A DNA stretch of 64,000 bases, taken from contig BBDR01000002.1 of assembly GCA_001312405.1 (NCBI GenBank), positions 310,001 to 374,000 of the forward strand, written 5' to 3'. The DNA comes from Clostridium sp. NkU-1. Lineage in GTDB: Bacteria; Bacillota_A; Clostridia; Lachnospirales; Lachnospiraceae. The notes beneath the pieces were generated by a model, which had not been told where the DNA came from, made no database searches, and worked only from the letters and a program-made list of their open reading frames with translations. Position 1 is the first letter of the stretch; the number at the start of each line of letters is the position of its first letter. The position numbers and the translations under genes were made by a program. Positions 59,925 through 64,000 of this stretch are shown here, in pieces.

Positions 59925-60805
59925 ATGATGACAATCAAACAGGAATATTCGCCAAAGGAGCTGGGGATCGATCTTTTGAGCGATCTGGCGGGAGCATTTT
60001 TATTCAATATTGGAATCTATAATTTTGCGGTAAGCGCGGAATTCGCTCCTGTAGGAGTATCCGGTATCGCATTGATCCTGCGCCATCTGTTCGGTCTGCC
60101 CATGGGCATTACCAGCATGGTCCTTAACATTCCCATTGTGTTAGTCAGCTATAAGCTTTTGGGAAGGCGTTTTTTTGCTCCGTTCCATGAAGAGTATGGT
60201 TATCTTTGCCCTTGTGCTGGATTATGTAGTCCCTTATCTGCCGGTTTATCAGGGAAATCCCCTGTATGCTGCCGCCTGCACCGGAATTTTTTTCAGGTCT
60301 GGGACTGACTATTGTCTATTTAAGAAACTGTTCCACAGGAGGCACGGACTTTCTGGTCATGGCGATCCGGAAGCTTTTTCCTCACCTGACTATCGGACAA
60401 ATATCCCTTGTGGTGGATGCCATAGTGATCATTGCCGGAGGTTTCGTGTTCCGCAATCTGGATGCAGTTATCCTGGGTATGCTCTCTACCATTGTGACCA
60501 CCATGGTAATCGACAAGATCATGATTGGCCTGGGAGCCGGAAAGCTGGTTTTTGTGGTCACCTCCCATGCGGAAGAGGTGGCTCAGAGAATCGAGGAAAG
60601 TACCGGGCGGGGCAGCACCTTCCTTCAGGGCCAGGGCTCCTATTCCCTGGATGAAAAGAAGGTGGTCATGTGCGCCTGCAACAACAGCCAGGTGGTGCCA
60701 ATCCGCCGCGCAATCCACGAAACAGACAAGGAAGCATTTCTTATTATCACGGATTCCAATGAGGTTTATGGTGAAGGGTTTAAAGCCATTGGAGGACAGT
60801 TTTAG
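59925..60805 (+). CDS. YitT family membrane protein (DUF2179 C-terminus), frameshifted
   Basis: About 292 residues: five hydrophobic segments of the YitT family (AFLFNIGIYNFAVSAEFAPV, GVSGIALILRHLFGLPMGI, STGGTDFLVMAIRK), then a cytosolic DUF2179 domain (FVVTSHAEEVAQRIEESTGR; ITDSNEVYGEGF). Two T runs, near 60172 and 60289, are one base too long. Function unknown; membrane. Confidence 0.9.
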
Positions 60806-60810
60806 GCTGA

Positions 60811-60853
60811 GGGTGTATCTGAAAACATGGCAGTTTTCAGATACACCCTTATT
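60811..60853. terminator. Bidirectional terminator between yitT-like and dinB genes
   Basis: AGGGTGTATCTGAAAAC pairs with GTTTTCAGATACACCCT around ATGGCA. Confidence 0.9.
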
Positions 60854-62092
60854 TATGCCGGATTTCCCATGGCCGGATGTATGGTCTACAATGGCATCCT
60901 TTTTTAAAAAGCTGGCTCTTTTGACGCTGTCGGTCCCGAATTTGCTGCGGATATGATCCACCGCCTTTTCCATTTCCTTCATCTTGCGGGACTGCTCAGA
61001 CTCAAAAAGACTAAGCTGGCAAAAGCCTTCCTCAGAAATCTTGGTGGTACGCACGCCGATTAAGCGCAGGGGAGTGCGGTCCCAAAGCTCCTTAAGCAGC
61101 TTACAGGCATTTTCATAAATCACTGTGGTGGAGTCCGTAGGATTGTTTAAGGTCATCTGATGAGACTTGGTTTGAAAATTCCAGTCCTTAATCTCCACAC
61201 AGACGCAGTCACTCATGACATGATCTAAACGAAGACGGGCGCCCACGGTTTCGCTTAAAGACAGGAGGACCTGGCAGGCCATATCAAAGTCGTCAATATC
61301 ATGGGAGAGGGTGGTGCTGTTGCCGTAGCCCTTGTTTAAAGGCTCCCGTTCCGCCACGGGAGAGGTATCAATGCCCAAGGCATAATCATGTATCAGCAGG
61401 GCATACTTTTCCCCCAGAAGGTGCTTTAAATGGCTTACATTGCAGGCTGCAAGCTCCCCTATGGTGTGTATGCCGATGCCTTCCAGCTTTTTCTGGGCGG
61501 AATGGCCCACAAAAAAACAGTTCCCGAATGGGTAAGGGCCACATTTTGGAAGGTATCTCATGGGCAAACAGAGTGTGGCAGAGATCGGGCTTTTTAAAAT
61601 CCGAGGCCATCTTGGCTAAGAGCTTGTTGGGAGCGATACCGATGTTCACCGTAAACCCCAGATTCTTCCGGATCTTTTCCCGGATCTGGTTTGCCACCTC
61701 AATCGGGGAGCCAAATAGGTGAATGGTGGAGGTCATGTCGAGAAAGGCCTCGTCAATGCTGAATTTTTCAATGTCAGGGGTGTAATCGGATAAAAGCTCC
61801 ATCAGTTCCAGGGATTTTTCAAGGTACACGTCAAACCGGGCCGGAACAACGGTCAGGGCAGGGCACTTGCGCAGGGCCTGGCTGATGGGTTCCCCGGTTG
61901 TGATCCCAAATGCTTTTGCGGGCGTGGATTTTGCCAGAACAATTCCATGCCTTAAAGAGGCGTCACCGCCTACTGCTGATGGAATGGTGCGTAAATCCAG
62001 GGCTTCTGGGTCAGCTTCCAGCCGGCTGACAGATTCCCAACTTAAATATGCGGAATTTACGTCTATGTGAAAAACTAAGGGCTCGGGTACAT
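60849..62092 (-). CDS. dinB: DNA polymerase IV (Y family), frameshifted
   Basis: Error-prone translesion polymerase of about 410 residues. FHIDVNSAYLSWESVSRL carries the first metal aspartate, FSIDEAFLDMT the catalytic D-E pair, and NIGIAPNKLLAKMASDFKKP the finger region. A T run near 61512 (A7 on the plus strand) is one base too long (RELFFVGHSAQKKLEGIG). Restoring one C near 62080 gives the natural start MYPSPLVFHIDVN at 62092 behind AGGAGAG; otherwise the frame begins GTG at 62168. The end is uncertain: the given frame runs through the terminator, and another indel near 60905 would end it at 60849 or 60853. Confidence 0.85.
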
Positions 62093-62285
62093 ATCCGTCT
62101 CTCCTTTGATAAAATTTACTTAATAAAGGCAAGTTTTGGTGCAGTTTGAATTTTACCTTGAGGGGCACTTAGAGAATCGAACTTCCTTCTCTCTTATTAT
62201 ACCGAAAATATGTTCGGGAAGTAAAGGGAATAATTGAAAAAAACTGCGGAATAGGATAAAATAAATCCACGTCGGAGGCTCTTTC

Positions 62286-63602
62286 ATGAGGCATGCCATA
62301 GGAATACTGCTGGCAGCAGTGATTGTCTTTCTCATAGGGACAGGAACTGCTGCGGTTAAGCTTTCAGAAAAAGAGGCCGTTAATGAGAACACAACAGTAA
62401 CAGAGGAGAAAGGAGAAAAGAACGCACCGATTCAGACAAAGGATGAGCTAAATCTTTATGCCCAGTCAGCAGTTTTGATGGATGCCTCCACCGGCCGCAT
62501 TTTATACGGAAAAAAATGAGAATCTGGTCCGTCCCATGGCCAGCACCACAAAAATCATGACCTGCATCCTTGCCCTGGAGTATGGGAATTTATCTGACAC
62601 AGTAACGGCCAGCCAGAATGCGGCTTCCCAGCCAAGGTCCATTTAGGGGTCTATAAGGGAGAAAAGTTTCTGCTTAAGGATCTGCTTTACAGTCTGATGC
62701 TGGAATCCCATAATGATGCCGCCATGATGATCGCAGAGCACGTCGGAGGGAGCCAGGAGGGATTTGCCAGGCTGATGAACGAAAAAGCAAGGGATTTAGG
62801 CTGTGAAGATACATATTTTATCACACCCAATGGACTGGATGCCAAAGAAGAAAAGGATGGACAGGTGAAGATACACTCCACTACGGCAGCGGATTTAGCC
62901 AGGATCATGAACTACTGCATCGGCCAGTCGTCAAAGAAGGAGGAGTTCCTGAAGATTACGGCAACGAGAAGCTATTCCTTTGCTGATCTTCAAGGAAAAC
63001 GATCCTTTTCCTGCAATAACCACAATACCCTTCTGGCCATGATGGACGGGGCGTTCTCAGGAAAAACAGGCTTCACCGGAGGAGCCGGATATTCCTATGT
63101 GGGAGCAGTAGAGGATGACGGAAGAACTTATACCATCGCCCTCTTAGGCTGCGGCTGGCCCCCCCATAAGGCATATAAATGGTCGGATGCAAGAAAGCTG
63201 TTCCAATATGGGATGGAACGCTTTCATTTCAGGAACGTGTATAAAGACATCAGTTTTCCTGATATTCCGGTAAAGGAAGGGATTCCTTCCTCCGGCCGCC
63301 TGGATGAACCGGTCATGATATCCTGCGGCATAGACGGGGAGGAAGAGAAGACCTTAAACCTTCTTCTGGCAGATGAGGAAGAAGTCACGGTACAGACAGA
63401 CATTCCAAAGGAATTAAATGCTCCGGTGCGTAAAGGGCAGACGGTGGGAAGTGTCGTTTACCGCTTAAACGGAGAGGTTATTAAGGAATATCCGGTTTGT
63501 CTGAACGAAGGGGCAGACCGTCTGACAACAATCTGGTGCTTAAAAGATATCTTTAGCAAATATCTATCCATGCCGGGACTCATGGGAATCATTCCTGTCT
63601 GA
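62286..63602 (+). CDS. D-alanyl-D-alanine carboxypeptidase (DacF/PBP5 type), frameshifted
   Basis: Low-molecular-weight PBP of about 437 residues. Signal/anchor HAIGILLAAVIVFLIGTGT, active-site STTK in MASTTKIMTC, SHN in LMLESHNDAAMM and KTGFTG. The C-terminal PBP5_C-type domain (LNLLLADEEEVTVQTDIPKE) follows. Two breaks: A run near 62512 one too long and one A lost near 62645 (SQPKVHLGVYKGEKF). DacF acts on forespore peptidoglycan in Bacillus; vegetative role is equally possible. Confidence 0.93.
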
Positions 63603-63619
63603 TCAGGGAAAACTGATGG

Positions 63620-63653
63620 AACTGGGCTTTTAAGTATGAAAGCCCAGTTATTT
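63620..63653 (+). terminator. Intrinsic terminator after the carboxypeptidase gene
   Basis: AACTGGGCTTT 63620-63630 pairs with AAAGCCCAGTT 63639-63649, followed by ATTT. Confidence 0.85.
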
Positions 63654-63759
63654 CTGCTGATCATGCTGTATTACAAGCTTTGTGATTTATCGCTGATCAT
63701 TGCTGTATCACAGGCTTTGTGATTTATCTCTGACAATGCTGCATCACAAACTATGGAGC
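63654..63759 (+). repeat. Tandem direct repeat of about 37 bp
   Basis: Two nearly full units (63654-63691 and 63692-63728: GCTGATCAT, TGCTGTAT, ACAGGCTTTGTGATTTATC) and a diverged third (63729-63759). Each holds an inverted pair ATCACA/TGTGAT. The rest of the window to 64000 is AT-rich and holds no gene or site that I can support. Confidence 0.7.
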
Positions 63760-64000
63760 TTAAGCCGATGGCAGCAGCGGTATCTGCCAGGCGGGGGAAA
63801 CCTATATCAGAATACACCATATATATGGCAATCAGCTATGCTTAACAAATATAATTTCTCAATAATTCCCTAATGAATTATTTTATTATCTATATAATTG
63901 ATAGATTTGTCTGAATATGATAAAATGCAACACCGTGCTAGCTTAATAAGGCAGTGTGCTTTCATTATTGTTTATCTATAGGTAATTTTAATAATATGAA

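Noticed and set aside
60320..60848. DinB reading frame continuing through the terminator into the yitT-like gene
   Set aside because: Antisense to a strong coding region and beyond a perfect terminator; more likely an indel hides the real stop.
63654..63759. CRISPR array at the right end
   Set aside because: Adjacent direct repeats without unique spacers.

Overview
The window reads as chromosome of an anaerobic, endospore-forming Lachnospiraceae (Clostridium saccharolyticum/Lacrimispora-like; this is inference from protein style, not a search). Supporting signs are a SleC-type cortex-lytic enzyme, a cotJABC spore-coat operon, LL-diaminopimelate aminotransferase (DapL), DUF4860 and DUF6465 proteins, AGGAGG ribosome binding sites, TTG/GTG starts and medium GC. 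Almost everything is ordinary core chromosome; the only mobile traces are an IS110-type transposase remnant and small dispersed repeats.

Layout. 1-3.8 kb: MATE efflux end, a NifX-like protein and a three-gene ABC exporter on the minus strand. 4.1-6.7 kb: a Cd/Zn resistance cassette (CadC-like repressor with operator, free HMA protein, P1B ATPase). 6.7-11.5 kb: glnA behind an attenuator-like leader, an ANTAR regulator, dapF, dapL and an Lrp regulator. 11.5-15 kb: cell-wall and spore functions (amidase, DUF368 lipid carrier transporter, SleC). 15.2-19.3 kb: SAM hydroxide adenosyltransferase plus a complete ECF transporter. 19.3-20.1 kb: dispersed repeat, IS110 remnant, coiled-coil protein. 20.3-24.7 kb: carAB. 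24.8-25.9 kb: cotJABC. 26-29.2 kb: NYN-domain protein, YeiH exporter and its divergent LysR regulator. 29.3-29.5 kb: tRNA-Val and tRNA-Met. 29.9-34.8 kb: UroD-family protein, sugar-type ABC importer and GntR regulator. 35-39.4 kb: lipid kinase, ispF, cysS, mini-RNase III, TrmH-family methyltransferase. 39.4-44.3 kb: transglutaminase-like protein and a compact type IV pilus-like operon ending in a PilT ATPase. 44.3-48.2 kb: ldh, tRNA-Thr, class A PBP. 48.3-51.5 kb: mgtE with a long structured leader, gltX. 51.6-57.1 kb: UvrD-type helicase, cobalamin adenosyltransferase, DUF1292, XRE regulator, YedF, DUF6465. 57.2-63.6 kb: rRNA methyltransferase, pseudouridine synthase, YitT, DinB, D-Ala-D-Ala carboxypeptidase.

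Sequence quality dominates interpretation. Roughly 60 apparent one- or two-base indels break more than 30 genes, including essential ones (carB, cysS, gltX, dapL). Most are runs of A or T that are one base too long (seven where the frame needs six); a second class is one base lost from short C, G or A runs. I treat these as sequencing errors and annotate each gene across its break.

The most interesting signals are non-coding: (1) a cassette of about 52 nt with two hairpins, placed just upstream of the ribosome binding site of carA, ispF (three tandem copies), cysS (two copies), the cobalamin adenosyltransferase and, on the opposite strand, cotJA; (2) a dispersed element of about 170 bp that starts at the stop codons of ecfT and carB and exists in full and internally deleted forms; (3) long structured leaders in front of mgtE and the DUF6465 gene; and (4) an unassigned folded segment between the ABC exporter and the metal-resistance cassette.
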